Position numbers and translations under genes: made by a program
In this document: one piece after another, positions 7,766-17,773 of the stretch
Layout: each line of letters opens with the position of its first letter
How positions within the stretch are numbered: the first letter of the stretch is position 1
Notes under the pieces: generated by a model
The model's input: the letters and a program-made list of their open reading frames with translations, nothing else
What the model was told of the DNA's origin: nothing
Database searches by the model: none
Source of the DNA: DASUBN01 sp035465695
GTDB taxonomy: Bacteria; Pseudomonadota; Gammaproteobacteria; Natronospirales; REEB76
Length of the DNA stretch: 60,077 nucleotides
NCBI GenBank assembly: GCA_035465695.1
Contig: DATIVR010000123.1
Span: forward strand, 1 to 60,077
Direction: 5' to 3'

Positions 7766-8635
7766 CTAGAGTTGTTCAATCTTATAGCCGTCTTTTTCCA
7801 AGCTCGCCAAGACGCCGTCCGGTCCTACCAGGTGTAGCGCTCCCACCACCACGAAGTACTGCCTGCCGCTGGCGGCGAGCTTCTCCAGCTGCGGCACCCA
7901 GTTGCGGTTGCGCTGCACCAGGATCGCCTGGTAGACCTCCGGATATGGCCCGAACTCCTCCTTCAGTTCCTTCTGCAGCGAGGCCGTGTCGCCGCGGCGC
8001 CATGCGGCCATCATGCCGTCCATGTCGCTCTGCGCGGAATCCGCCTGGTCGAGACTCTGCAGCAGCATCGCTTCCTGGTCCTTCTCCGGCAGCTGTGCCA
8101 AGAGATTGAGCTGGAAGGACGCTTTCTCGAGCCCAAGGACCGGCTTGTGGGCGTCCTCGGCTTCGTCGGCGAAATGGAGGTCCACACCGCTGGTGGGATC
8201 GAAGCCCTCGGCCACCAACTGGTTGTCCAACATCACGATGCTGGCGAGCCAGGGTTTCATGGGCTCGAGCATCTCCAGGTCCGCCTTCTGCTTCTTCGCC
8301 AGCTCCACCACCCGTTGATAGACGGTGGGCGGCAGGTCGGTCTTGAGGGAGTGTCCGGGAGGATAGGAGCCGATCTGCATCATCTGCAGTTGCGCGCTTT
8401 CCGGGTCGTAGTGGCTAAGGTCGATCTCCTCCACCAATCCCGCCGAGGATTTGAAAGTCGACTCCAGCACCTCCGGCAGCGGATAGTCGCTGGGACGCAG
8501 CACATGGATGGAGCCCGCGATGTAGATCACCTGCGTGCCCTTGCTCACGCGCCATAGAAAATGTTTGCCGCCGCCATCGGCGAACGTGGCAGCGCTGAAC
8601 AAGAACAACAGGAGGACAGCGAGCAGGCGCGGCAT
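7766..8635 (-). CDS. TraB/GumN (TIKI-like) family protein, secreted
   Basis: 289 residues from the ATG at 8635, chosen because it opens directly with a signal peptide (MPRLLAVLLLFLFSAATFA) and has GGAG 6-7 bases upstream; an upstream in-frame ATG would put non-signal sequence before it. The family landmarks are the two histidine motifs: GSIHV near the N-terminus and GALHLVG near the C-terminus, with a conserved Glu region (LVEEIDL). Eukaryotic TIKI relatives are metalloproteases; bacterial function is unproven. It is divergent from the O-methyltransferase over 52 bp and probably acts in the periplasm. Confidence 0.85.
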   Translation of the reverse strand: MPRLLAVLLLFLFSAATFADGGGKHFLWRVSKGTQVIYIAGSIHVLRPSDYPLPEVLESTFKSSAGLVEEIDLSHYDPESAQLQMMQIGSYPPGHSLKTDLPPTVYQRVVELAKKQKADLEMLEPMKPWLASIVMLDNQLVAEGFDPTSGVDLHFADEAEDAHKPVLGLEKASFQLNLLAQLPEKDQEAMLLQSLDQADSAQSDMDGMMAAWRRGDTASLQKELKEEFGPYPEVYQAILVQRNRNWVPQLEKLAASGRQYFVVVGALHLVGPDGVLASLEKDGYKIEQL

Positions 8636-8687
8636 GGGAGCTCCGGAGTAGAATGCGGCTCCACCCGTCCGGCGGCCGCGAACGCAT

Positions 8688-9350
8688 ATGTCCAATCGTA
8701 CCATCTCCATGACCGACGACCTCTACGCTTACCTGTTGGAGAGCTCCCTGCGGGAATCGCCCCTCCTGAAGCGCCTACGGGACGAGACCGCCAGACATCC
8801 CCGGGCAGGGATGCAGATCTCCCCCGAGCAGGGGCAATTCATGCAGCTCCTGGTGAAGCTCATGGGCGCGCGCCGTTACATAGAGGTGGGCGTGTTCACG
8901 GGTTACAGCAGCCTGGCCGTTGCGCTCGCCCTGCCGGCGGAGGGCCGTGTCCTCGCCTGCGATGTGAGCGAGGAGTTCACCTCGGTCGCGCGTCGTTATT
9001 GGAAGGAAGCCGGCGTGGCGGCGAAGATCGAGCTAAAGCTGGCGCCCGCCGCCCAGACACTGGATGAGCGCATCGCGGCTGGCGAAGCCGGCAGCTTCGA
9101 CTTGGCTTTCATCGATGCCGACAAGGCCAACTATAAGAATTACTATGAACGCATCCTGACGCTGCTGCGTCCCGGCGGACTGGCGATGGTGGACAACGTC
9201 CTGTGGAGCGGAGCGGTGATCGATCCGAGCGATCAGGACGAGGATACGGTCGCGATACGCGCCTTCAATGAGCTGCTACACCGCGACGAACGGATCGATC
9301 TGTCCATGGTGCCGATAGGCGACGGTCTCACGCTCGCCCGCAAGCGTTAA
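8688..9350 (+). CDS. SAM-dependent O-methyltransferase (CCoAOMT-like)
   Basis: 220-residue class I methyltransferase of the catechol/caffeoyl-CoA O-methyltransferase family. SAM-binding motif I is YIEVGVFTGYSSLAVALALP (about 64-83); the acidic end of strand 2 is LACDVSEEF; the metal-binding aspartates are in FIDADKANY and MVDNVLW. Such enzymes methylate catechol-like hydroxyls with Mg2+; the substrate here is unknown. It stands alone, divergent from the TraB-like gene and convergent with cysK. Confidence 0.92.
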   Translation: MSNRTISMTDDLYAYLLESSLRESPLLKRLRDETARHPRAGMQISPEQGQFMQLLVKLMGARRYIEVGVFTGYSSLAVALALPAEGRVLACDVSEEFTSVARRYWKEAGVAAKIELKLAPAAQTLDERIAAGEAGSFDLAFIDADKANYKNYYERILTLLRPGGLAMVDNVLWSGAVIDPSDQDEDTVAIRAFNELLHRDERIDLSMVPIGDGLTLARKR

Positions 9351-9420
9351 GCGGTCACCGTCTGCCCCCATAGGGCAGCACGTGATCCCACGCCCGCGTG
9401 ACAAAGTTACCGGCCGCCGG

Positions 9421-10374
9421 TCATTGCTTGGCCAGCCATTCGTCGTCTGAACCGTCGATGACGTTCTCGAAGAGGATGGTCGAGAGGTAACGCTCCGCGG
9501 TGTCCGGCAGCATCACCAGCATCGCCGAGTCCTTGGGCGCCTTCTCCGCTACTTTGAGCGCCGCCGCCAGCGTCGCGCCGGCGGAGATGCCCACCAGCAT
9601 GCCTTCCTCCTTGGCGAGCCGCTGCGCGGTGTCCCTGGCGGCCAGATCATCGACGGCCACGATCTCATCCACCACCTCGCGGTTCAGCACTGCGGGCACG
9701 AAATCGGGGGTCCAGCCCTGGATCTTGTGGGGTGCCCAGGGCTTGCCGGCCAGAAGTGAGGCTACCGCGGGTTCGGCCGCGATCACCTTGATCCCGGGAC
9801 GCGCCAGCTTCAGCACCTCGCCCACGCCCGTGAGAGTGCCGCCGGTTCCCCAGCCGGTGACGAAATAGTCCAGCTTGCGGCCGGCGAAATCCTGCAGGAT
9901 CTCGGGGCCCGTGGTGCTGCGGTGGTAGGCCGGATTGGCTGCGTTCTCGAACTGCCGCGCCAGGAACCAGCCGTGCTTCTTGGCTAGGTCTTCGGCTTTC
10001 TTCACCATGCCGCTGCCGCGCTCCGCAGCCGGAGTGAGGATCACCCGCGCGCCGAAGGCCCGCATCAGCTTGCGCCGCTCGATGGAGAAGCTGTCGGCCA
10101 TGATGGCCACGAATGGATAGCCCCTGGCGGCGCAGACCATGGCCAGCGCGATGCCGGTGTTTCCGGAGGTGGCTTCGATGACAGTCTGCCCGGGCTTGAG
10201 GGTGCCGCGCTGCTCCGCATCCAGGATGATGGCCAGCGCCAGGCGGTCCTTGACGGACGAAGCCGGGTTGAACATCTCCAGTTTCACGTAGATGTCCACG
10301 TGCTTGGGCGGGATGCGGTTGAGGCGCACCACCGGGGTGCGGCCGACGGTGCCGAGGATGCTGTCGTGGATCAT
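9421..10374 (-). CDS. cysK: Cysteine synthase (O-acetylserine sulfhydrylase A type)
   Basis: Makes cysteine from O-acetylserine and sulfide with PLP. 317 residues from the ATG at 10374 (AGAGG upstream). The PLP lysine is K42 in NPASSVKDR; the phosphate/substrate loops are EATSGNTGIALA and GTGGTLTGVG, and PHKIQG and GISAGAT match CysK better than CysM. The start at 10413 would add 13 unconserved residues. Neighbouring metK and ahcY on the same strand also belong to sulfur amino-acid metabolism. Confidence 0.92.
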   Translation of the reverse strand: MIHDSILGTVGRTPVVRLNRIPPKHVDIYVKLEMFNPASSVKDRLALAIILDAEQRGTLKPGQTVIEATSGNTGIALAMVCAARGYPFVAIMADSFSIERRKLMRAFGARVILTPAAERGSGMVKKAEDLAKKHGWFLARQFENAANPAYHRSTTGPEILQDFAGRKLDYFVTGWGTGGTLTGVGEVLKLARPGIKVIAAEPAVASLLAGKPWAPHKIQGWTPDFVPAVLNREVVDEIVAVDDLAARDTAQRLAKEEGMLVGISAGATLAAALKVAEKAPKDSAMLVMLPDTAERYLSTILFENVIDGSDDEWLAKQ

Positions 10375-10496
10375 GGGGACCTCTGCTGGCAGGGCGCACC
10401 ATGATGCGCCCAACAGGAGGCATGACCCATCACCCGGACGCTTTATTTCCTTGCAGTCCCGCTGATACGCGGGGATGTGAAAATAAACAGGGGTGC

Positions 10497-11420
10497 TCAG
10501 CCCACCGGATCCAGCCAGCCGTACTTGTCCGGGGTGGTTCCCTTGAAGAGACCGAAGAACAGTTCCTGCATGCGCAAGGTCACGGGACCCGGCCTGCCGG
10601 TACCGACAGGCTTGGCGTCCACGCTGCGCAGCGGCGTGATCTCAGCGGCAGTGCCGCACATGAAGACTTCATCGGCGAAATAAAGTGTCTCGCGGGTGAG
10701 GTCGCGCTCGATGACCTCGATACCGGCGTCTTTCGCCAGGGTCATGATGGTGTGACGGGTGATACCCGCCAGGATGGAGGCGCTGGCAGGCGTCGTATGG
10801 AGCGCGCCGTCGAACACCAGGAACAGGTTTTCGCCGGCACCTTCGGACAGGAGGCCGGTGGAAGCGAGGGCGATGCCTTCGCCATATCCCAGGCGCCGCG
10901 CTTCGCGGGCGATCAGTGCGCCGGAGAGATAGTTGCCGCCGGCCTTGGCGCCGGCGGGGATGGTATTCGGGGCGAACCGCTGCCAGGTGGAGACACCGGC
11001 ATCGATGCCTTGTTCAAGCACGCCGTCGCCCAGGTACGCGCCCAACGTCCAGGCGCCGACTGCCACTTCGATGGGCGCATCCGCGGAGAGACTCAAGGGA
11101 CCACCGGCACCGCGGAAGGCGACCGGACGGATGTATGACTTGGGCAGCTTGTTCACCCTGATGACTTCGCGGCAGGCCGCCTCGAGTTGCGCCTGGGTGT
11201 AAGGCAACACCATGTCGTAGACCTTGGCGGAGTTATAGAACCGCTTCATGTGGTCGCCGAGACGGAAGATCATCTGTCCCTTGGGCGTCTCGTAGCTGCG
11301 CATGCCCTCGAAGATGGAGGAACCATAGTGCAGCGCATGTGCCATGACGTGAGTGGTGGCTTCGGCCCAGGGCTTGATCTTGCCGTTGTGCCAGATGAGC
11401 GCGGGATAGTTCACGGCCAT
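10497..11420 (-). CDS. ilvE: Branched-chain amino-acid aminotransferase
   Basis: Transfers the amino group in the last step of Val, Leu and Ile synthesis. 307 residues from ATG 11420 with GGAG 5-8 bases upstream. A fold-IV PLP enzyme: HYGSSIFEGMRSY, the Schiff-base lysine K159 in IPAGAKAGGNYLSG, EGAGENLF and FMCGTAAEITPL. The frame stays open far upstream, but that part lies antisense-like over the end of ahcY and is not coding. Separated from ahcY by a strong terminator, so it needs its own promoter. Confidence 0.96.
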   Translation of the reverse strand: MAVNYPALIWHNGKIKPWAEATTHVMAHALHYGSSIFEGMRSYETPKGQMIFRLGDHMKRFYNSAKVYDMVLPYTQAQLEAACREVIRVNKLPKSYIRPVAFRGAGGPLSLSADAPIEVAVGAWTLGAYLGDGVLEQGIDAGVSTWQRFAPNTIPAGAKAGGNYLSGALIAREARRLGYGEGIALASTGLLSEGAGENLFLVFDGALHTTPASASILAGITRHTIMTLAKDAGIEVIERDLTRETLYFADEVFMCGTAAEITPLRSVDAKPVGTGRPGPVTLRMQELFFGLFKGTTPDKYGWLDPVG

Positions 11421-11446
11421 GGTTAGCTCCGTTCGGGGGTCCGGTG

Positions 11447-11481
11447 AAAAGAGGCCCGGGGAAGGCTCCCTTCCCCGGGCC
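11447..11481 (-). terminator. Strong Rho-independent terminator of ahcY
   Basis: Perfect 13-bp stem GGCCCGGGGAAGG/CCTTCCCCGGGCC with a 3-base loop (11453-11481), followed on the minus strand by TCTTTT; it starts 8 bases after the ahcY stop. Confidence 0.9.
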
Positions 11482-11488
11482 GAGTCGC

Positions 11489-12904
<1,416 letters not shown>

Positions 12905-12923
12905 CTTGGGTATCTCCAGATTG

Positions 12924-12992
12924 AACGAGCGCCGTTGGATTACGTTCCCATCCCCGAGCCTGGCCGGCTAACCGGTTGCAGCGCTCCTCGGA
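12924..12992 (-). promoter_or_regulatory. S-adenosylhomocysteine (SAH) riboswitch
   Basis: On the minus strand the ahcY leader reads CCGAGGAGCGCTGCAACC, then AGGCTCGG, then ACGGCGCTCGTT. CCGAG (12987-12991) pairs with CTCGG, and GAGCGC pairs with the distal GCGCTC at 12926-12931, giving the hairpin plus H-type pseudoknot of the known SAH-element family. It ends about 20 bases before the ATG, so it could expose the ribosome site or an anti-terminator on SAH binding. Motif and position (directly before ahcY) agree. Confidence 0.9.
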
Positions 12993-13011
12993 TCCGGGTT
13001 TCAGAGAGCTG

Positions 13012-14214
13012 TCAGCGTTTCAGTCCCGCGGCGGCGCGCAGTTCCTCGGCCTTGTCGGTCTGTTCCCAGCTGAAGGCCGTGAAGGTCTTGCCGTCCGGGC
13101 CCTTCATCTTGTAGGGGGCGCGGCCGAAATGGCCGTAGGCGGCGGTGGCGCGGTACATCGGATGCACCAGATCCAGCATCTTGATGATGCCGTAGGGACG
13201 CAGGTCGAAGTGCTTGCGGATCAGCTTCTCGATCTTGTCGTCGCTGATCTTGCCGGTGCCGAAGGTGGTGACCGAGATGGAGGTGGGCTGGGCCACGCCG
13301 ATGGCGTAGCTCACCTGGATCTCGCAGCGCTCGGCGATGCCGGCGGCCACGATGTTCTTGGCCACGTAGCGCGCGGCGTAGGCCGCGGAACGGTCCACCT
13401 TGGAAGGATCCTTGCCGGAGAAAGCGCCGCCGCCATGGCGCGCCCAACCGCCGTAGGTGTCGACGATGATCTTGCGGCCAGTGAGGCCGCAGTCGCCCAC
13501 CGGGCCGCCGATGACGAACTTGCCGGTGGGGTTGATGTGGAACTTGGTGCCCTTGTGCAGCAGCTTGGGCGGCAGCACCGGCTTGATGATCTCCTCCATC
13601 ACGCCTTCCTTGAGATCGGCGAGTTTCACGGAAGGATCATGCTGGGTGGAGAGCACCACCGCATCGATGGCGGCCAGGTCGCCGTCCTCATAGCGCAACG
13701 TCACCTGGCTCTTGGCATCGGGGCGCAGCCACGGCAGGGGATTCTTCTTGCTCTTGCGCACCTTGGACTGCTGTTCCACCAGGCGATGGGAGTAGTAGAT
13801 GGCCGCGGGCATGTAGTCGCGGGTCTCGTTGGTGGCGTAGCCGAACATCAGACCCTGGTCACCGGCACCCTGGTTCTCCGGATCACCGCGGTCCACGCCC
13901 TGGTTGATGTCGGGCGACTGCTTGCCGATGACGTTGAGGATGCCGCAGGTGCGGCCGTCGAAACCGACGGCGGAGGAGGTGTAGCCGATGTCGCAGATCA
14001 CCTGACGCACCAGTTCTTCCAGGTCCACCCAGGCGTTGGTGGTGACCTCGCCTGCCACCACGGCCACGCCGGTCTTTACGAGCGTCTCGCAGGCCACGCG
14101 GGCGCGCTTGTCCTGAGCCAGGATTGCATCCAGCACAGCGTCCGAGATTTGGTCAGCGACCTTGTCGGGGTGACCTTCCGAGACGGATTCCGAGGTGAAC
14201 AGATAGCTAGACAT
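13012..14214 (-). CDS. metK: S-adenosylmethionine synthetase
   Basis: Makes SAM from methionine and ATP. 400 residues from ATG 14214 (MSSYLFTSESVSEGHPDKV); the frame is open 16 codons further but only this start gives the conserved N-terminus. Active-site blocks: SEGHPDKVADQISDA, GAGDQGLMFGYA, the phosphate-binding GGWARHGGGAFSGKDPSKVDRS, and the C-terminal YGHFGRAPY. The last two residue sets bind ATP and triphosphate. It is transcribed toward ahcY, separated from it by the SAH riboswitch, so SAM production and SAH removal are adjacent. Confidence 0.98.
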   Translation of the reverse strand: MSSYLFTSESVSEGHPDKVADQISDAVLDAILAQDKRARVACETLVKTGVAVVAGEVTTNAWVDLEELVRQVICDIGYTSSAVGFDGRTCGILNVIGKQSPDINQGVDRGDPENQGAGDQGLMFGYATNETRDYMPAAIYYSHRLVEQQSKVRKSKKNPLPWLRPDAKSQVTLRYEDGDLAAIDAVVLSTQHDPSVKLADLKEGVMEEIIKPVLPPKLLHKGTKFHINPTGKFVIGGPVGDCGLTGRKIIVDTYGGWARHGGGAFSGKDPSKVDRSAAYAARYVAKNIVAAGIAERCEIQVSYAIGVAQPTSISVTTFGTGKISDDKIEKLIRKHFDLRPYGIIKMLDLVHPMYRATAAYGHFGRAPYKMKGPDGKTFTAFSWEQTDKAEELRAAAGLKR

Positions 14215-14519
14215 GCGCTCCGATCCTGTGGGGCGGGCTTCAAGGCCGCGGTGAAGGGGCAATAGTGTACAGATTCAGTGGGGCATTTTCGACTTATGAC
14301 AAGCCTCGCGCGCCGCGTGGGTCCCCCCGAAGGGGACGCGCCACGGCTCCATCTTGTCCCTGGGCACCCCGCGCCGGGCCGGGGTTTGGCGCCCGCGATC
14401 CCATATGTCTCACTGTGAAGGCCGCCACAAATCGAGTCTGTCTGGTGCACCTATACTTCAAACAGGACGTCTAGTCCTCGAGTATTCGCCCCATAACGAC
14501 GCATAAGAAAGGAGGGCCC
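14215..14519. other. Divergent intergenic region metK/exbB with structured DNA
   Basis: No gene seen. On the minus strand (metK leader) 14316-14345 can form an extended hairpin: CGTGG/CCACG outside, GTCCCC/GGGGAC inside, closing a TTCG tetraloop. A second GC-rich imperfect hairpin lies at about 14368-14399. On the plus strand TATACT at 14452-14457 is a possible -10 for exbB, without a convincing -35. No known SAM riboswitch class was recognised. Confidence 0.4.
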
Positions 14520-15227
14520 ATGCCAGCGCCCACGCCTGCCAGTCCCGACATCAACAACATCATGAACCCTCCCGATCTCACCCTCAGCCAACTGGTGCTG
14601 AACGCCGACCACGTCGTCCAGGTGGCGCTGGTGTTGCTCATCATCCTGTCGGTCTGGAGTTGGGCCATCATGGTAGACAAGTTCATCGAAGTCACGCGCG
14701 CGCGGCGCGCGGTGCGCAAGTTGGAGGGCGAGGTGCGCGAAGGCCAGTCCGCCGAAAGCATCGCCACCGACGACAAGCATCCTGCCGCCGACATCGTGCG
14801 CGCCGGCGTCGCGGAGTGGAAGGCTCCGCCGCCGGTTCAGGAATCGCTCTCAGAGGAGCGCGAGCGTATCGAACGCAGCATGCGCAACCAGTTGGCGCAC
14901 GAGATGCGGCGTCTGGAGAAGCGCCTGCCCACGCTCGCCACGGTAGGCTCGGCGGCGCCGTTCATCGGACTGTTCGGCACGGTGTGGGGCATCATGGACA
15001 GCTTCACCGCCATCGCCCAATCCCATGACACCAGTCTCGCGGTAGTCGCGCCCGGCATCGCACAGGCCTTGATCGGCACGGCCTTCGGCCTGGCTGCAGC
15101 GATCCCGGCGGTGATGGCATACAACAAGGCCGCCACCGAGATGGGCCGCTATGCCGGCCGCATGCAGACCCTCATCAGCACGGTGGGCGGCAGGCTGGTG
15201 AAGCAGGCACCCGCGGGAGGCCGCTGA
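14520..15227 (+). CDS. exbB: ExbB/TolQ-type proton-channel protein
   Basis: Inner-membrane subunit of a proton-driven energising complex. 235 residues with three membrane segments: about 22-45 (VVQVALVLLIILSVWSW), about 140-160 after LATVGSAAPFIGLFGTVWGI, and about 175-200 (IAQALIGTAFGLAAAIPAVM), the ExbB/TolQ arrangement. AAAGGAGGG sits 4 bases before the ATG. The N-terminus (VVQVALVLL..SWAIMVDKF) is TolQ-like, but the operon continues with exbD and a tonB-like gene and no tolA/tolB/pal, so ExbB is the more likely role. Confidence 0.88.
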   Translation: MPAPTPASPDINNIMNPPDLTLSQLVLNADHVVQVALVLLIILSVWSWAIMVDKFIEVTRARRAVRKLEGEVREGQSAESIATDDKHPAADIVRAGVAEWKAPPPVQESLSEERERIERSMRNQLAHEMRRLEKRLPTLATVGSAAPFIGLFGTVWGIMDSFTAIAQSHDTSLAVVAPGIAQALIGTAFGLAAAIPAVMAYNKAATEMGRYAGRMQTLISTVGGRLVKQAPAGGR

Positions 15228-15228
15228 G

Positions 15229-15663
15229 ATGGCCATGAGCGCACCCAAGGGTCCTGAGGGCGACGAGTTCTCGGGTTACCGGCCCATGGCGGAGATCAAT
15301 GTCACGCCCATGGTGGACGTGATGTTGGTGCTGCTCATCATCTTCATGGTGACTGCGCCATTGATGATGGCGCAATTGCCCATCGAGTTGCCCAAGACAG
15401 GCGCTCAGGAACTGGGCAAGCCACCGCAGCCGCTGATCGTGGCCTTGGATACCAACGGCAACTATTACATCGGTGGCGATCAGGTGAGCGCCGGCGATCT
15501 GCCCGGTAAGCTCGCGGGCATGGCGCAGAACGATCCGGATCAGATCGTCTACGTGCGCGCCGACAAGGGCATCCCCTATGGGCAAGTCATGGCGCTGCTC
15601 GGCATCGTGGGCAAGGCGGGTTTCTACAAGATCTCACTAATGAGCCAGGAAACCAATGGCTAG
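15229..15663 (+). CDS. exbD: ExbD/TolR-type proton-channel protein
   Basis: 144 residues. One membrane helix (about 28-48) begins with the diagnostic AEINVTPMVDVMLVLLIIFM, in which D30 is the proton-carrying aspartate. A periplasmic domain follows (VALDTNGNYYIGGD, IVYVRADKGIPYGQVM). The ATG follows the exbB stop by one base and has GGGAGG 8 bases upstream; its 3' end overlaps the tonB start by 8 bases. With ExbB it would form the motor for the TonB protein encoded next. Confidence 0.92.
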   Translation: MAMSAPKGPEGDEFSGYRPMAEINVTPMVDVMLVLLIIFMVTAPLMMAQLPIELPKTGAQELGKPPQPLIVALDTNGNYYIGGDQVSAGDLPGKLAGMAQNDPDQIVYVRADKGIPYGQVMALLGIVGKAGFYKISLMSQETNG

Positions 15664-16300
15664 ACCCAAAGCCCTGACGGGCTTCCCCCTCGGCATCGAG
15701 ATCTCCATCCTCCTGCATGTGGTGGTGGTGCTGGTGTTGCTGGCCATCTGGCATATCCATGGCAAGGGCATCGCCTTACCGCCGGTCAACAATCCGTTCG
15801 ACCACGCCATCGCCATCAGCCTGACGCCCACACCACACCCTCAGCCTAAGCCGAAGGTGGTGACCCCCACGCCGCCCAAGCCCGTGCCATCGCCGCCGGT
15901 GGTGGAGAGCCAGGCGGTGCAGACGCCTATCCAGACACCGCCGCCCACCGTGAAGACTCCTCCTCAGCCGCCCCAGCAGCAGCAACAGACCGCGGCGCAG
16001 TCCAATCCGGACTACACCCAGGTGGTGGAGAACATCCTGAACCAGAACAAGCGGTATCCCAAGGAAGCAGCGCTCGCAGGCACCGAGGGCGAGGTGGTGC
16101 TGTACTTCGTGGTGAACGCACAGGGGACGGTGCTGGGTTTCCACATCGACAAATCCTCCGGCTCGGACGTGCTCGACCATGAGGTGATACGCCTGATCCA
16201 CAGCGTGCGGTTCCCGCCGTTCCCGCCCAACTATCCTTCGCAGCGCATGGAGCTCACGGTACCTATAGAGTTCAAGCTGGGTGGGAACCTGCAACCTTAG
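15656..16300 (+). CDS. tonB: TonB-like energy transducer
   Basis: 214 residues: an N-terminal signal anchor (about 13-33, ISILLHVVVVLVLLAIW), a Pro/Gln/Thr-rich periplasmic spacer (about 57-118) and a TonB C-terminal domain (about 122-210: YPKEAALAGTEGEVVLYFVV, PFPPNYPSQRMELTVPIEF). Expected to pass energy from the ExbB/ExbD motor to outer-membrane TonB-dependent receptors. It overlaps exbD by 8 bases, so all three are translated from one operon. No receptor gene is in the window. The kinase at 3.2 kb carries a related C-terminal domain. Confidence 0.9.
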   Translation: MARPKALTGFPLGIEISILLHVVVVLVLLAIWHIHGKGIALPPVNNPFDHAIAISLTPTPHPQPKPKVVTPTPPKPVPSPPVVESQAVQTPIQTPPPTVKTPPQPPQQQQQTAAQSNPDYTQVVENILNQNKRYPKEAALAGTEGEVVLYFVVNAQGTVLGFHIDKSSGSDVLDHEVIRLIHSVRFPPFPPNYPSQRMELTVPIEFKLGGNLQP

Positions 16301-16363
16301 GATGCCGGACGCGGATGTTAAGCTTGCGGCATGCGCGCAAGCCGCGATGCCTTCCGGCCCTGA

Positions 16364-16960
16364 ATGTCCCTGCGCCGACTGCGCCGCACGGAGCTGCCCG
16401 TCGCCTCGACGTCACTGGCGCGGTTCCTCATCGGCAAGACCCTGGTCCGGACTGTACCCGGCGGCCGCATGGTCGGCCGCATCGTGGAGACAGAGGCCTA
16501 TCTTCCTGGTGATGCCGCCTGTCATGCCTTCAGGGGCATGACCGCCCGTAATCGCACCCTGTTCCTGGAACCCGGCCATGCCTACGTCTATTTCATCTAC
16601 GGCAACCACTTCATGCTGAACGTATCCGGTGAGAGAGCCGGCATCGGTGGAGGGGTGCTGTTGCGCGCCGTGGAACCGTTGGAAGGACTGGCTCTCATGG
16701 AGGAGCTGCGCGGAGATGTGCCGGCACGGGACCTGGCCCGGGGGCCTGGGCGTCTGGCAGAAGCCTTCAAGGTGGACAGGAGCCTGGATGGCGTGGACCT
16801 CTGTTCAGCGGGACCGTTGTGGCTGGGTACTTCGCTACGAACCGTCGGCCGCATAGGCCGTAGCGTCCGCATCGGCATCAACAAGGATGCCCACCGCCTC
16901 CTGCGATTCTATGAACGCGACAACATGTATGTGAGCGGACCGCCGGCGCTCCGTGGATGA
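16364..16960 (+). CDS. 3-methyladenine DNA glycosylase, AAG/MPG type
   Basis: Excises alkylated and deaminated purines. 198 residues matching the Aag fold: LARFLIGKTLVR, GRIVETEAYLPGDAACHAFRG (the Glu of VETEAY is the catalytic base), AYVYFIYGNHFMLNV, GGGVLLRAVEP and ARGPGRLAEAF near the middle. Not homologous to TagA or AlkA. No strong Shine-Dalgarno precedes the ATG at 16364. It follows the tonB gene by 63 bp and overlaps the next gene slightly. Confidence 0.92.
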   Translation: MSLRRLRRTELPVASTSLARFLIGKTLVRTVPGGRMVGRIVETEAYLPGDAACHAFRGMTARNRTLFLEPGHAYVYFIYGNHFMLNVSGERAGIGGGVLLRAVEPLEGLALMEELRGDVPARDLARGPGRLAEAFKVDRSLDGVDLCSAGPLWLGTSLRTVGRIGRSVRIGINKDAHRLLRFYERDNMYVSGPPALRG

Positions 16961-17666
16961 GACCTGCATGAGATTTGATAACATCCTGGCCATGAGCAGC
17001 ACCGATGTCATGCACGAGGCAGACCACCGGTTCCACCCTGGCGAGGAAGTGTGGAACGCGCTTCTTCACCTGATCGGTCTGGTGTTGGTGTTGGGGGCTC
17101 TGCCGGTGATGCTCACCTTGGCCGCGGAGCACGGCACGGCCATGGAGGTGGTGACCTTCAGTGTCTATGGCGCCACCCTGGCCGGCTTATACCTCGTCTC
17201 CACCCTGTATCACTACGTACAGCCGGGTCCCATGAAGCGCATCCTGCGCCGGGCCGATCACATCACCATCTATTACCTCATCGCCGGGACCTACACCCCG
17301 TTCCTGCTGGTGGCTTTGGGCGGGGCCTTGGGCTGGTCCCTGTTCGTGCTGCTATGGGCGCTGGCGTTCCTGGGTACCCTGTTCAAGCTCAAGGTGGCGC
17401 ACCGTTTCGAGTTGCTCTCCACGCTCCTTTATATAGTCAAAGGCTGGGTGGGGCTGTTCGTGATCGTGCCGCTCTATCATGCGCTGCCGCTGCCTTCCTT
17501 CGTGCTGGTGCTGGTGGGAGGCGTCTGCTACACCCTGGGCGTGGCGTTCTATAGTTGGAACAAGCTGCCCTACAACCACGCTATCTGGCACGTGTTCTGC
17601 CTCGCCGGCAGCGTCACCCAGTTCATCGCGGTGTTCTTCCTGCTGGACCTTCCGCTCCCCGTCTGA
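16953..17666 (+). CDS. Hemolysin III / AdipoR-like membrane protein
   Basis: Up to 237 residues with seven hydrophobic segments. Family metal-site motifs are present: STLYHYV after helix 2, RADHITIYYLIAGTYTPF in helix 3, and NHAIWHVFCLAGS near the last helix (H-x3-H). This superfamily has a zinc-dependent hydrolase-like core; the bacterial role is not settled. The GTG at 16953 overlaps the glycosylase stop by 8 bases; ATGs at 16968 and 16992 are equally possible starts and none has a good ribosome site. Confidence 0.85.
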   Translation: MDETCMRFDNILAMSSTDVMHEADHRFHPGEEVWNALLHLIGLVLVLGALPVMLTLAAEHGTAMEVVTFSVYGATLAGLYLVSTLYHYVQPGPMKRILRRADHITIYYLIAGTYTPFLLVALGGALGWSLFVLLWALAFLGTLFKLKVAHRFELLSTLLYIVKGWVGLFVIVPLYHALPLPSFVLVLVGGVCYTLGVAFYSWNKLPYNHAIWHVFCLAGSVTQFIAVFFLLDLPLPV

Positions 17667-17773
17667 AGAAGACACCTCCGAAGAGGGGTTCACGGGAGGT
17701 CACGGCGGCGGTGTCATTGGCCGTGATCGTCCCGAAGGGCATGTTTCCCCGGCACGCTGATATAGTGCGCGAC

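Noticed and set aside
10375..10496. Terminator between ilvE and cysK
   Set aside because: Only a 5-bp stem (CCCGC/GCGGG at 10458-10473) without a T run close by.
17555..17773. N-terminal extension of DapB
   Set aside because: The frame is open upstream, but that sequence overlaps the HlyIII gene in another frame and would precede the nucleotide-binding loop, which should be at the N-terminus.
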